Shown piece by piece: positions 14,871 to 27,120 of a DNA stretch of 64,000 bases. How positions within the stretch are numbered: the stretch's first letter is position 1; the number at the start of each line of letters is the position of its first letter. The position numbers were made by a program, and so were the translations under genes. The notes below the pieces were generated by a model that saw only the letters and a list, made by a program, of their open reading frames with translations, was not told where the DNA came from and made no database searches. Source of the stretch: Ophiodon elongatus (lineage: Eukaryota; Chordata; Actinopteri; Perciformes; Hexagrammidae); the NCBI GenBank assembly GCA_016806645.1, contig JACSYO010002163.1, positions 1,349,001-1,413,000 on the forward strand. The letters are read 5' to 3'.

Positions 14871-16990
14871 CCAGAGATCCAGTCCTGTGCAGGCTCAGGA
14901 AGGCTCTGTCTCTTTCCAGCCCGCCGCCCGGCTCCCTGCGCAGAGCGGTGCGGCCCAGGTGACCGGCATATTGACGCAGGAAGGAGGGAGCGCTGTGCGA
15001 GGCGGGAGGGTGCATGGCGCACACCACCACGGGGTCTGAGAGACACGCGATGCAGGCGGAACCAGCCGGGAGGGAGAGAGGGAGGGAAGAGAAAGGGAGA
15101 CAAGAAGAGAGTGCGAGAGAAAGCAAGAAAGTGAGGAGCGGGTCGACACAAAACCAGAAGAAGGTTAAGAGAGGGATGAAGAGTTGCGGAACAAAAGCAG
15201 GAACATGGAGAAATTGCAGGAAGGAAGGGGGGTGAAAGAGAAAGAGTAAAAAAGAAGGCAGAGACCAGACACAGTGAAGGTAGCAGAACATGTAGGAACA
15301 GCACAATAAGTAGTGAAGAAAGATTAATACAGCTGCTGTACTCGTGTTAGAAGAAGGAACAGTTGTGAACAGAAATAGCCCTGGAAAGTGTGCGATGCAT
15401 GAGGCGTGCAAAGTGGAAAATATGTTGAGTCATGGACCAATAAAACGGATGATTTTATAGAACAGACAGCTGGAAAAAAATAAAGAGACGTGCACAGGAA
15501 CAACTAGCAGATGCATTGTGGGAAACATGCCACACGAGGTAAAGGAAAAACCGAGTGACTGATGGAAGGACCGGAGAAGATATTACGCCAACTGTTGGTG
15601 GAGAATTAAAGTCAACTAATGCTTTTTCACCTGAACTTCACCCCTCAGAAATATGTGCCCATCTGCAGGCATTATCTTTCTTTCACATGCATTAGCATTG
15701 ATGAACACTTTGTGCAGAATGTGGGTGGAAGTCCAAATGTCACGTCTCATATCTTTTTTTTTTTCATAATTCCCAATCTACACCACATTGCACTGTATAT
15801 TCCACTAAAATCACAAACGCATTAGGGTTTTAAACTAAACCACATTTCCTTCGGTTAAAGTGCATCGACCCTGGAAATTGAAAGATTGCCTCTGGAGCTG
15901 AGTCTTTGCCCTCTTTTCTGTGGATTTATTAGAAATAATATCAGCACATAACAACATCTGGTGAATCAGTGTTAATGACTCATTAACTGGAGATAGCGAT
16001 GAGCTGTGGATGAAGCATTAACTTGCTCTTTTTTACTCATTTAGGCGCTGGCTAGTCAGCTAGCTATCCTGCTAATTCCACCATGATTTCATGCGACAGC
16101 TACAGAAGATTTAAAAACCACCAAATGAGCTGCTGGACTTGGTCAAAGTTACCTTAACGTTAAGGTAAGACATACTTAACTGTTTTTAACTTGTGTTTTC
16201 AACATGACGGCCGTCACCCTTTTAATGAGCTAACGCTTATCACGAGTGCTAATGCTAATCGTTACCATGGCGACTATTATTACGATTATAAATAAGGTTA
16301 GGTGCTGTAAAGTGTCTGTTAAGACTAAATACAATATAAATTCTCACAAACATTTGAGAATTTGAGTTTACATTCAAGGCAGCGATGTGTGAATGCTAGC
16401 GATTAGCATAAGTAGCTACTCTTCAAGAATAATCCGCTCCACATTCTGCATATTAGTCAAAGCAAATATCAGTAACCAGTAGAGGGCCGTCGCTTTGCAT
16501 ATTTATAAAACAATATGTAGGATTCAAATACTTTGCACTAAAATGTCCACTACTAAATAACTGTATTGTTTTTTCAGCTGAAAAAAAAGTGGTTTGCGGG
16601 TTTAGTTATTTATTAACGCAAGTCCTCCGAGAACACAGTGCAAGAAGTCAGCTCCACCTTATTATCTGTGAAAAGTGTGGGGAGTGTCTCCTTTTGCACA
16701 GTGTGACTAAGATATATAGAGATGTGCAGGTCGGGCAGGATGATGCAGCAAAGGGAAAGGGCAAGAGGAGATGTGCAAGATGTAGTGCAGCGGTTAAAGT
16801 TTAATGTCCCTCTCCTCGACATCTCTTCCTCCACCCAACTCGCTCCCCTCTTTGCCACGTGAGCTGTCTGGAAATGAACTGACAGAACTTGAGCTATTAA
16901 AGACTAAAGAGGAGGATGTAAAAAAATAAATAAATAGGAGGCGGTGAGATTAATCAGGTAGAGGAGCTGTATGGATGTTGCAGATGGAGT

Positions 16991-17022
<32 letters not shown>

Positions 17023-17159
17023 CCAGTAATGAAGAAACAAACATTATTGCTTCTTTTCGCAGCTCAGACTTTTCTTGTTTTCTCACTTCCTGTCTCTCTT
17101 TTTTCCCTAAAACAAAGTGTCTGTGGTGACCTGGTTTCCGTCTGGAGTCAGAATAGGAT

Positions 17160-17208
<49 letters not shown>

Positions 17209-18803
17209 CAGGTGAGGGGTGCTGCAGGACTGGAGGAGGCCCAGCAGATGGCAGCCAGAGTCTCTGAGAATGACGTTGCTTTTTTTTTTCTTCTTCTTCT
17301 ACTTTCATCCGAGAGCTCAGATTCTCGTCTGCTCATGTGAGTACGTGTTAATTCACACGTTAAGTGTTCCTCTCAGTCTCGGGGATGAACTCGCACGGTA
17401 AAGTGAACGACACAAGTGACGGTGACGAATCTGCACGATGAGGTGAGGATGACGAGGGTGGGTTTGAAAAAAGCTCAGGTGAAAGCTTTGTGTTCACATG
17501 TCTGCATGCCTTCACGAGAGTATTAATACGTACCAACACACAAATGGAGGACAGTGAAATATCTGATATGACCTCTACTTTAAATCTCTCCACCTGCACC
17601 ATGTGGAGACGACCACATCAGTTAAAGCTTCTCTCAGCACTCGAAGACACGCCAGGTGAATAGGGTGAAACATGTTACCTAACAGATATCAGCATGACAC
17701 TTCCCCAGTTGATTACTGGCATTAAGATAATCATGTGTTGTATTACAAGTTTACTGAGAATGTCATGTTTAAATATGCAAATGATGCATTATTTTATTAA
17801 ATATATGCTAATTTTCATACATTTCCAGAACAGAAATAATTACATAAAAAAACACGGTTCATGTTGACATATTAGAATCAAAGGTTTTTACTGAGGGGAT
17901 TTTATATATCTCTTTGTGTCACTCCATAAATCAGAAAATATTGCCAACAGCCATAAAATAATCTATTTTCTCCATGTTTTTAGTAATAAATGTTGCATAA
18001 ATGAGGCTATGAATTATATCTGAACAAACCCCTCTGTGGAAACCTTCAGAATATGGAGAGGAATGAAAGTGTAAAGTTTGGTGGATGTAAGAACTAATGA
18101 AGAGCAGATTTCTGGATCAGAGTCTGAGAATAAACTCATTTAGAGAAAACGTTCTTTAAAGAGATGTTTTGTTAAATTAGACATTTTGAAGACACGACAG
18201 GTGAATAGGGTAAAATAATTAACTAATAGATATCAGCATGAAACTTCTCCAGTTGATTACTGACTTTAGGACTATTATTTTTTGTATTACAAGTTTTCTG
18301 AAATGTCATGTTTAAATATGCAAATGAGGCATTATGTAATGGTAACCTTTGGTGACTTTAGAAAGAAATCTACAGATGTAAACAGACTAAGAAGTAAAAT
18401 AAACACCCGATTGTGTATTGTGATGGACGTTTCCTTTCCACTAGTGGCTCATTTGCTGCTGTGCGGTAAGATGCCGGCCATAACAGACGTTGGGAGTCAA
18501 ACTAATCGCGGTGTGACTCCCAGGAGGGTCACGAAGGTGAGACAATCACTCTTCATAATGGCGACAACACGCCGCCTCGCTACCTCTTTGCAAAAGCGTT
18601 TTCCTTTCCGATGCCGTGTTGATATTTGGCACGTCTGCTCGGGCGCTTTGTGTTTTACCTGTGTGTGTCTCACCGTTGTCCCTGGCGGCGGACGGCTCGT
18701 CCAGGGCCATCTGTTCGGCCAGCTCCGACAGCGAGTCGTCGACGGGCCGAGCGCTGCGTAGAGACATGGACAGCCTCCGCTTGATTATCTTCATCCTGTC
18801 CAT
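1294..18803 (-). CDS. cdk16: cdk16 (PCTAIRE-1 cyclin-dependent kinase 16), N-terminal part, three coding exons
   Basis: This is the 5' end of a PCTAIRE-family Ser/Thr kinase. Family members are activated at membranes by cyclin Y and act in vesicle transport, neurite outgrowth and spermatogenesis. The three exons join in phase (1-1, 1-1, then 0) to give 143 codons. Visible landmarks are the start MDRMKIIKRRLSMSL, a SLSELAEQM block, a PPASHSAPSFLRQYAG block, and the hallmark MGSDGESDQASGTSSDEVQS followed by PVRVRMRN. MDRMK and PVRVRMRN point to CDK16 rather than CDK17/18. The SHS..SFL.QY block is one I remember from CDK17, so this fish protein keeps a longer N-terminus than human CDK16. The kinase domain, including the PCTAIRE helix, is not in the window and must lie to the left. 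Introns are about 13.4 kb and 3.6 kb. The family assignment is firm; the paralogue name is slightly less so. Confidence 0.9.
5076..5816 (+). repeat. Dispersed element A, copy 1
   Basis: This roughly 740-bp repeat has three other copies in the window (17643-18400, 43868-44560, and reverse at 47508-48235). Each copy starts and ends with a related block of about 145 bp containing gaatagggta, taatagatatca, catgaaac and taaatatgcaaatgaggcat, here at 5076-5227 and 5613-5760. The core between them contains agcagatttctggatcagag. No open reading frame of note is present, so it is non-autonomous. Its class is unknown to me. Confidence 0.75.
6058..6310 (-). other. GC-richer island in cdk16 intron with a good minus-strand donor
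   Basis: On the minus strand this block is open and GC-rich compared with its AT-rich surroundings. It contains two donor-like sites: ATCG|GTGAGTC near 6109-6115 and ACGG|GTGAGG near 6226-6232. It could be an alternative first exon of cdk16 or only a remnant CpG island. No homologous protein block is recognised. Confidence 0.25.
6830..7300. repeat. CT-rich low-complexity tract
   Basis: Pyrimidine-rich sequence with (CT)n runs at 6989-7021 and 7247-7270 and interspersed ccctc/tccct words. Apparent reading frames rich in Ser/Leu (plus) or Arg/Glu (minus) are by-products of the repeat. Confidence 0.8.
8565..9115 (+). repeat. Dispersed element B, copy 1
   Basis: A roughly 540-bp repeat whose signature includes ggttgtatagaagtctatga, gagtttatggtctcaatctc, and tacaaggtgattgacagg (here with a variant of the last). 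Related copies lie at 25055-25510 and 49505-49785 (same strand), and at 22890-23376 (opposite strand, two partial units). It is a non-coding dispersed repeat. Confidence 0.75.
10880..11505 (-). repeat. Element C copy 1, tandem ggttct/agaacc array
   Basis: The array is built of degenerate roughly 50-58 bp units containing ccttttatattccaaggttt and tagaaccca, with many ggttct and agaacc words in both orientations. A second copy lies at 27121-27690 in opposite orientation and shares the flank atgtggt..caacccacaa. It is a non-autonomous repeat rather than a gene. Confidence 0.7.
12333..12475 (+). repeat. Short tandem repeat, three units of about 47-49 bp
   Basis: Three degenerate direct units each carry cctagaggacac or a close variant, then atcatgttttctcca or a variant. 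Confidence 0.65.
14833..14868 (+). repeat. (GT)18 abutting a cdk16 donor
   Basis: On the transcribed minus strand this reads as (CA)n beginning two bases after the GTAC of the cdk16 exon 2 donor. See the finding on splice-adjacent dinucleotide repeats. Confidence 0.9.
14871..15035 (-). CDS. cdk16: cdk16 coding exon 2 (PPASHS..FLRQY exon)
   Basis: This 165-nt exon, phase 1 on both sides, has a minus-strand acceptor TCTCAG preceded by a long CT tract and a donor CTGG|GTACAC. It joins the start exon in frame (RDN-DPVVV) and the next exon in frame (TGSL-GIVHEN). It encodes PPASHSAPSFLRQYAG and RAFLSLHRTGSL, which align with the corresponding stretch I remember from CDK17. Because both ends are the same phase, skipping it would keep the frame and give a shorter, human-CDK16-like N-terminus. 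Confidence 0.8.
15930..16130 (+). repeat. Element D copy (ggctagctagc / aattccaccatg repeat)
   Basis: This shares tcagcacat.acaacatctg, gatgaagcattaa, a run of ctagct words and aattccaccatgatttcatg with copies at about 60585-61000 and 61240-61480. Shorter parts occur at 30930-31010, 45925-46035 and 46170-46250. Confidence 0.65.
17643..18400 (+). repeat. Dispersed element A, copy 2
   Basis: Same structure as copy 1, with terminal related blocks at about 17643-17793 and 18187-18334 around a core of about 390 bp. Confidence 0.75.
18674..18803 (-). CDS. cdk16: cdk16 coding exon 1 (start codon)
   Basis: ATG is at 18803-18801 (minus). The exon encodes 43 full codons, from MDRMKIIKRRLSMSLRS to SAARDN, and ends in AACG|GTGAGA. 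MDRMK matches the known CDK16 start. An in-frame upstream ATG near the exon's acceptor would lie partly in intron sequence, so the MDRMK start is preferred. Confidence 0.9.
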
Positions 18804-18835
18804 CTTCTCGACCGCACCACCGGGGGCCCACGGGC
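18804..18835 (-). other. cdk16 5' UTR segment of the first coding exon
   Basis: A minus-strand acceptor, CCCCTTTTCAG, directly precedes this 32-nt leader. At least one non-coding exon is therefore expected at higher coordinates, possibly in the CpG-rich stretch around 28 kb. Confidence 0.6.
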
Positions 18836-19379
18836 CTGAAAAGGGGAGGGACAACCACCATCATCGTTATCATCATCAGTATCATAACCATCAACAACGA
18901 GCTCCACGCCCAGCACTGTTGATCTTCATTGTACGGTGAAACTGCTGCAGTGCAGCCTCGGCGCATTTTCTACCATTTATTGTGCTTTTTGAGCCCCCTG
19001 ATGATTGTGTTTGCTCGCGCGGCGTGTACTCTCATTGTTAGGCATCCCAAGCGCAAACACTGCAGAATCAAAACACACAGAATGAGGGCGCAGACCCACA
19101 GAGAGAGAGAGAGAGAGAGAGAGAAAGAGCAACAAAACAAAAACAAACATGTAAATGGCCGACTGTGCGGCTCCCTGGAGGTTTTCGGAGAGGAGCGGCG
19201 CTCCCTGATGAGCTGTGATTGACATGACGCTCACGAGTGAGTTCAGTCAGGAGGACGAGGCTTTTGCATGATGATGTGGTTTGTTTGTCATTCCTGCTGC
19301 AAATTCCCTCCTCTCACGCGCGCTTACTCATTATTTGTTCACGATGAGCTTAAAAACTCAAACTTTATCACAATTTTCA

Positions 19380-19518
19380 TAAACATACACACATACATAC
19401 ATACATACATAAACATACACACATACATACATACATACATAAACATACACACATACATACATACATACATAAACATACATACATACATACATACATACAT
19501 ACATACATACATAATACA

Positions 19519-19552
<34 letters not shown>

Positions 19553-19567
19553 AACATACATACATAC
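19380..19567 (+). repeat. (CATA)n array with 30-bp higher-order units
   Basis: The left part consists of three near-identical 30-bp blocks, each aaacatacacacatac followed by catac repeats and ending in ataa. The right part is a plain tetranucleotide run with one ataatac interruption. Cys/Tyr/Val/Met-rich minus-strand frames across it are artefacts. Confidence 0.85.
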
Positions 19568-21765
19568 GTGACATTTTACCGCTGAATTTAACCCTCTGAA
19601 CCTTGAAGCAGTTTCAGAGGCTCCTGTCACATTTTTCTCAAGTCCTGCTCCTCTATGCAAACAGAACAATCGTGGCTAGAAGTAGAGAGAACTAGAACAT
19701 GTCTTTTGTGCAGAAAAAGTTATAATGCCATGAGTCATAAAAAATAATAAAATAAAAGTTGAATTTCTGTGAAATCTATATATCCATTCTCTTTTTAAGT
19801 GTTACCAGTGTAGGAAAAGAATGGCGGCTCTATGTGTTATAAATATTAAGGTATTTACATATTTACGACCTCTCCTCTCCTCTGCGCTCTGTGTTCAGCA
19901 GTCTGAAGTTCAGTCAAAGTTTCACAGAATTGTTGTCACATGACTGTTGGCCTCAGGTGAATCAGTCATGGCTTCATAGTTGCGCTGAAGAGTTCAGAAT
20001 TTAATGTTTTTTGCAGAATCTGGTCAATTTAAACGGTTTATTTGGGACAAGATTTTAAATGAGGCTTGTAGAATAAAATGCTTTCGATGAGGTGTCACCA
20101 TTTTAAGCTTAGTTCCGGTTGCTTCTTTGAAGCACATGATGTGTTCAAGGACTTGATCCCGACTCGCTCTGACGTCGTGCAAACGAGGGCAACAATAACC
20201 TTGCAACATCGAGGCGGCCGCAGTTGTGCCTTGCCAACTGAACGCCCCGGGGCATGATGGGAAAAGCCTGGCTGTCTCCTGATCCAAGAGCTGATTGGCT
20301 CTTATTTTGTCATCAAACACCACGTTTTAGTAGAAAAATCCTACTTTTCTGTGCAATTGTAATATTTAACACGAGATTGTTGGCTGTCAGTCTCACGTTG
20401 CGAAATGAAGCTTTAATCTAAAAACGTATCTCGTGTGGTTTATAATAACAATAATAAAGAAGGGAATTTATATAATACTTAACATAATACAAAGAGCTTT
20501 ACACGGCAGATATAAAAAAGAATAAAGGATAGAATTAAATGCCAGATACACATTTCCACATATATTTACAAACAAATATGAATAAATCCGAACGGTTTAC
20601 AGGGTTCGGGTTGTCAACTCAGACTCCCAGTGGAAACAGGAAGGTGGAACCGTGAAGCAGCTGAACGACGTGTGTGTTGCTGTAATATGGACTCAAACTT
20701 TTGAAATGCCGCAGAAAAAGAAACACTAGTGAGGAGCGAACAAACTCTGCGTTAGTTTGGTCAGAGGTCGGCGCTGGAGGCGACACGTTCACCAGTAGCA
20801 AACAAGAGTTCGAAGAAGAAGTAGAGGTTGTGATCTGGAAACAAAACAAGTGGGCTGAGCACGAGAGAGAGAAATGGAGAGAGGTCTTCAGGAAATTCAT
20901 TTCAACTGGTTTCAGGTTTTAATAGACCAGCGTTCACACGTTCTGAGAACGTCTGCGAGGCGGCCGACGGCAGAAAAGGCTGATCGGTCGTGCGAGTTAT
21001 ATCTTTGCGACGTCAGAATTTATTCGGCGAAGGCGTTTAATACAATCCAGATTTTACACATCAACTCTTTTTCAACAAAATAAAACACCTCAAGCAAGGG
21101 TTTTTTTTTTTTTTTTTTTACTTCAAACTGTGAATGTCAATGGACACACAACAATCAAATAAAATAACTATAGTTATTGTTAAACACTTGCCTTACACTA
21201 CTGAAGCACCAGCAAGAGGCAGTAATCATACTACCGTTTAAAAGTTTTTTTTATATTTTACTAATGGGTTTATTGTTTGGATCCTAATATTTTATCTTTT
21301 TGTGGCGATAAAGTAACAAACTATGGCTCACTGTGTGGAAGAGACTCATCCTTAGATCCGGCTTGACTTCAACATTACTTTTACATAGACAAAAAATGTA
21401 CTGAATTGGTATTTATTAAAATAAAAAAAGAGGTATCTGATACCAGATCCAGCTTTTTGAGTCGGTATCGGGCCGATATCAAATATCAGTATCGGTGCAC
21501 TTCTAGTGTAAGTGAGCTTTGCTTTTAGAGCTATACATATATATATATATCTATATATATCTATATATAGATATATATATATATATATCTATATATAGAT
21601 ATATATATATTCTTTAGGATGCCCAGCAGACATTTAAAATCTGGTTTAAGTGTGTATGTACAGTATTTGTGTCTTTGCAGGAGTGTGTGTTCCTCTACGC
21701 TTTACTGGCCTGGAGGTAGAGGCAGAGTATTTCTTTCCCCCTTCCACTTCCTGCTACTTTTATCT

Positions 21766-21811
<46 letters not shown>

Positions 21812-22505
21812 CTCTCTCTCTCTCTCTCTTTGTGTCCAACCTTGGAGGCTTCAACAAAAGCCATTCATCCTTTCAGGCTCTGCGTCTTTCAGTCGCCGTG
21901 CTCTGAGGGAGTTCAAACCCAGCGATCCTCGCTCAACACGACTGGCCCTTTTGTTTTTTGTTTTTTTTTCCGCTCTTATAGGTGAAGATCACCAATGCTA
22001 CCAACGTCGCCTCGGCCAATTTACACGAGCACAGTTGGATGCGGTTGCCTACCTCAGCCGGTTTCTCCAAGACGAAACCCCAAAAGAGTTAAAAAAAAAA
22101 AGGGAACAACCGGAACGAAAGGAGAGCGACTCACATTCATTCCAGATCATCCGTCACCCCGTTGGATTATCAGTACGGAACGAATCTCCCTCCCCCCTCA
22201 TTTGCATGTTTCTCACCCAGATTTCCCTCCAGAAGAAGACCGGAGCGGACGAGGAGGCCGGCTTCTCCTCCTCATCAGGAATAAATGAGTCACATTATCG
22301 TGGGGAACGGCCGGTAATATAATGCAGATAAATACATACCAGTGTTATCATGAACACACACACACACAGACACAGACAGACGCACAATAATGACTAATTT
22401 CACAGCCTTCCATCTTATCTCTGTTGGATTAGCATGAGCAGTAATGCAGCAGGAGTCTCATTACCCGGCGGATCATAGAGGGAAACACTTCAGGGTGCCA
22501 CAGTG

Positions 22506-22547
<42 letters not shown>

Positions 22548-22889
22548 AGCTGAGATTTCCAATTTGATTCACAATATGATGAAATAAGGTGTAGTCGGAC
22601 TTGTAAACAACTCTGAGAGAATAAGCAAACATTCATTTTGCGGGAACTAATAAAATATTTAGTGCTACTTTGTTTGTAAACTTTCTCCATCTGCTTTTAA
22701 AGAATATCTTGTTACAAACCAGACAAACTTTTAGTGTCATTGTGCATTGATTTTGGCTGCTCTTTTATCTGTAAGTGCGTTGGTGCACAAACAGAAACAT
22801 GTCGGCCCAACAGCTGCATTCATGTGACTTTTAACTACTAGTCAGTTTTAATCTTTGCTGCGATGCTGCAATATAAGTTTTGTGTAAAC

Positions 22890-23376
22890 AAAGTAAGGGC
22901 GAGGCTTCATTCAGTGACCGTTGTGAAGCCTCGAGTTTGGCATTTTGGCCGTCGCCATCTTGGCTTTTTTGCAACCAGTTAACGCAAGTGACCATATCTG
23001 GACTGAGGAGGAGTAGAGACGCCGTATACGACTCTGGCAGAGACCTGTCAATCACCTTGTAGCCCCGCCCTAAAGCATACCCTGCTTTATGGTCTATTTG
23101 ACTCATTGGAAGTGACGGACACAGGAGGGAAAATAAGCACCATGATATAAAGTGTTGTTAACGTTATGTATAATTTTTCTGAGCACACGTCTACTATATC
23201 AGATCAATTAGCTGCCATTAGCAAATAAAGTGCAGGACATATAATCACGGAAGTGACCATATCTGGACTGAGGAGGAGTGACGTAGAGACGCTGTGTAAC
23301 GTCTCTGGTCCTGTCAATCACCTTGTAGCCCCGCCCTAAAGCATACCCTCCTTTATGGTCTATTTGACTCTAAATG
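22890..23376 (-). repeat. Element B, two partial units in reverse orientation
   Basis: The words gaccatatctggactgagga and cctgtcaatcaccttgtagc each appear twice (about 22990-23065 and 23250-23330), so one part of element B is tandemly duplicated here. Confidence 0.7.
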
Positions 23377-25054
23377 AACACACACATACACCGCTATTTA
23401 TCATTTAATAAAAGTCTGAAATGTTATGCCATAAATATTGTGTACATTTTTCCCAGTGGTATCGATATTTTTCAAGGTATTTTTGCTTTAACCTTTCCCA
23501 CTAAAGACAAAAGCCATTAGTGTTTTTGTGTTATTTATTTTTTGTCCAGTGGGAAAAAAAGGGGGTTAATAGACTTTTTTTCACTTCAGGATAACGTAAG
23601 ACATTTATTAGTGCATCCGCGTTGGTCACCTTGTAAAAAAAAATAAAAAGAAGAAAGAAAAAAAAAGTTCCAGGAAGAAGGAAGTGCTATGAATGTGCGT
23701 TGGATGTTGGAGTCCTGTCTGGTGCAGATGGACGTGGCAGCGTGAAGCGCTTGGCAGAGGCACAACAGCGACTGGGACGAGACATGTGGCTCCAGGCTGC
23801 AGCATGTGCAGGCCACACTCAGACACCCGGCCGACCGCAAACAACTCGGGAGGCACAACTCCCACCAAACGGAGGGACCCACTCCGGATGACTCAGGCCG
23901 CTCTCTCACTCCTTCAAAAAGACACTACGAGCACTTCTGCTGTTTTTAACTTTGCTGGTATTTGCACAAAAACAAATACAGCAATAAGCTGGGCAATGAA
24001 ACTAAACGCAAACGAGTGGCGGCTCGGTGATGAAGGTAGTAAAGTTATTTGTGCGTTTGTGTGGTTGCACCGAGGTGAGGGGTGAACCGACACGCCCCTG
24101 AGGAGGAACACGCAGTCTGATTCATTCAAGGCGCGCACACACACACACACACACACACCATTTTGGGTTGCTAGGTTACAGGCCCAGGCTGGAACCACAG
24201 TTTTCTGTCTCTGAGGTGAGCAGAAGAAAGGAGACGGAGAGAGGCGAAAAGCTGAGAATTCACAATTCACATCTCTCTATCCTCAACCCATGCACGCATA
24301 CACATACACACTTATGCTCATGTCAACTATAAAAAAATTAATTCAAAAAAACGTTGGGGATTCCTAAAAAAAGAACGGGTGAAACCGAGTCTGCATTAGA
24401 CACACAAACACTAGCTAGCTGCCAGTTTCACACGCGCATGTACAAACACACACAGATGGAAACAGGTAGTTATATTGGGCCCAGGTGCACACTAGTTACT
24501 AATTATGAAGCACACACACACAAAATGGTATTGTCTCGTCACATGAACAAATAGAGACATTGAACATCTACTCACATGTTGATGTGTAGTGATTATATGT
24601 CACTACACATTGAATTACGAATGACACTGTAAGATGCCTCCTCTGGTGTTTTTATGTCCAGACAGAGGAATGGTTATGACTTCTGTCTCTGTGAATTCAG
24701 AGGAGTGTGGATTGTATTAGCGTTGAAAGATCTCAAGTGGCATGGTCTGTTGGTAGTACAAGTACTTTTTCTTTTCTTTTTCACATCAGATGTGTAGTGA
24801 TTATATGTCCTGCACTTTAGCTGCTAATGGCGGAAAAATTGATCTGATATAATAGATGTGTGCTCAGAAGAATGATTCATAACGTGAACAACACTTTATA
24901 ATTGCTTATTTTCCCTACAGTGTCCGTCATTGGTGTCCGTCACTTACAATAAGTCAAATAGACCATAAAGCAGGGTATGCTTTAGGGCGGGCTTTCTGTG
25001 ATTGACAGGTCTGGTCCAGGCGGTAATCTCCGGTTCTGTCTAGTGAAGCCGATG

Positions 25055-25510
25055 CTTAAGTGTCTTAAAGCTGCATTCTCTCTAATGTCCAGCAGGGGAC
25101 GACTCCTCTGGTTGTATAGAAGTCTATAGAAAATGACTCTACTTCTCTCTTGATTTATTCCCTCAGTAAACATTGTAAACATGAGTTTATGGTCTCAATC
25201 TCTAGTTTCAAGTCTTCTTCAATACAGCATGATGTTCATTTAGTAAATTATGGTCCATTTAGAGTCAAACAGACCATAGAGTAGGGTATGCTTTAGGGCG
25301 GGGCTACAAGGTGATTGACAGGGATCTACCAGAGACGTATACAGCGTCTCTACGTCGCTCCTCCTCAGTCCAGATATGGTCACTTCCTGTTCACTGGTTG
25401 CAAAAAAAACATGCCAACGGCCATAATCCAAGATGGCGACGGTGAAATCGCCGACCTCGAGGCTTCAATAATCAGTCCACAAACCAACGGGTGACATCAC
25501 GATGACTATG
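25055..25510 (+). repeat. Dispersed element B, copy 2
   Basis: Near full length, ending in cgacggtgaaatcgccgacc-type sequence and gtgacatcacgatgactatg. A short related fragment precedes it at 24940-25020. Confidence 0.75.
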
Positions 25511-27120
25511 ACACAGTTATGTTTCTGAGTTACTCAATTGGATTTCTTATATGGGACTACTCCCCCTACGGACCCATCCCCCCCCTATCCTATGAGTCCT
25601 ACTGCAATCACAGAGAACTCTCTCTTTCTTTTTCAACACAAACAAACAAGCATTCTTCTGCAATTCGGTGGCACATGAATCATACGCATGCATGCACTCA
25701 TATATACTGTGGCAGAGTGGAATGGGCACTCAGTGGCACTCCGATACGCCGCTTGGCGAGGCGGCCTGAGGATGCATGAGTAATGCACAAATCTGCCCGA
25801 CTACAGAATCCTACACACACCCACACAAACACACAAACACACACATAAACCAACGGATAAACCAAAACTTGTCCTTTCTCCTTCCAAGCCCAGGGGCTAC
25901 TACTCAGCACCTTTTCTGTCACTTAAATCTTATGAGTTTTAGATGAGGAGAAGTAATTATGGAGAGTGGATGAATGAATAAACACAAGACTGCAGAAAGA
26001 CTTGGGGGCGGGGGTAAAAAATAAAAGGATTCTTAGATGCATCGTGATTCTCCCTCGAACGATTATGACTCGATGCAGAAAACTCAATTATCAACGTTAT
26101 CGATCGCCTGTAACAATTATGTGACACCGGGGTGTCCGTTTCTCACGGCTGTCCCTGAACGCAACAGTTTACATTCTAAGCTTGGCTAAATACTAGCAGA
26201 GATTGGGTGAGGGCGGCTGAGCTTCAGCAGACGAATATGGGGACGAATATGGAAATAATTTGAAGGATTTGCGCTCCGACACGCTTTCATGCACATTGTG
26301 GACCCGAAATGCAACATCTCAACGTTTTTAACTCTCTACAACCAAACCAAAGCTAAAGTCATGGAGTCACTGCGTGGACATCCGTCACCGTAAACGTGCA
26401 CTTTATCACTGAATGTATAGTTTAACCACATGTTCCAGAGAAAGAGTTATTTTTGTATGAGAGCTGAATGCTTGTTTCCTATAACGGGGAGGGGGGGAGG
26501 GGGGGTTTGTTTGAAGAGATATGTGTTATTTATTTGTGAATAAGGATAGCTTGTTATGTCACAGGACTCAGAATTGTATGTATTTTCTTGTTGGTTCTCT
26601 TTGCTATGATGGAAATGTGACCCTCCAGTTGACACGTCTCTTCTATTTGTTACTAATATTGAATTAATGTCAGTAAATTCATCAGTTTTTTTTTATTATT
26701 ATTGTGAATCATTAAAAATGTGCAGTGTTTTTAAAAATAGCAGATAGTCACAGTGAGAAATAAATAAATCATGTAGAGAAAAATGACTAGGCCAAATTCA
26801 TCCACAGGAGGAGGAGGAAGGAGAACAGAGTATCTACCATTATGATTGGGGGAGGTCTGGCTCAGAGGGGTCAAACAAAGGTCGCTTTAACGTCACTCAG
26901 GAACGGATAATGTGGCTGAAATCAATATCACAATATTAAAACAGAATATTTTTCTCATATCAATATGACATTTGACATCATCAAATTGCTGTTCAATGGG
27001 GTGACTGTTTAATTGTTCCAACTTCTCTCAACATGCACAATTAGCTTTGAGTAATTCCTTTTGGAAGACGGCAGCTTGTAGAACGAGCACATGATTTGAT
27101 CCTATAATCAGGATGTGATT

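Larger units (their letters stand above)
15036..18673. other. cdk16 intron of about 3.6 kb
   Basis: The 5' end on the minus strand and the middle hold a tagctagc-type dispersed repeat (15930-16130), an (AAC)11 array (16991-17023), a (CA)22 array (17164-17206) and element A copy 2. No further exon is recognised. Confidence 0.6.

Noticed and set aside
19380..19567. Regularly spaced 30-bp repeats resembling a CRISPR array
   Set aside because: The blocks are higher-order units of a CATA tetranucleotide repeat without unique spacers, in a eukaryotic genome.
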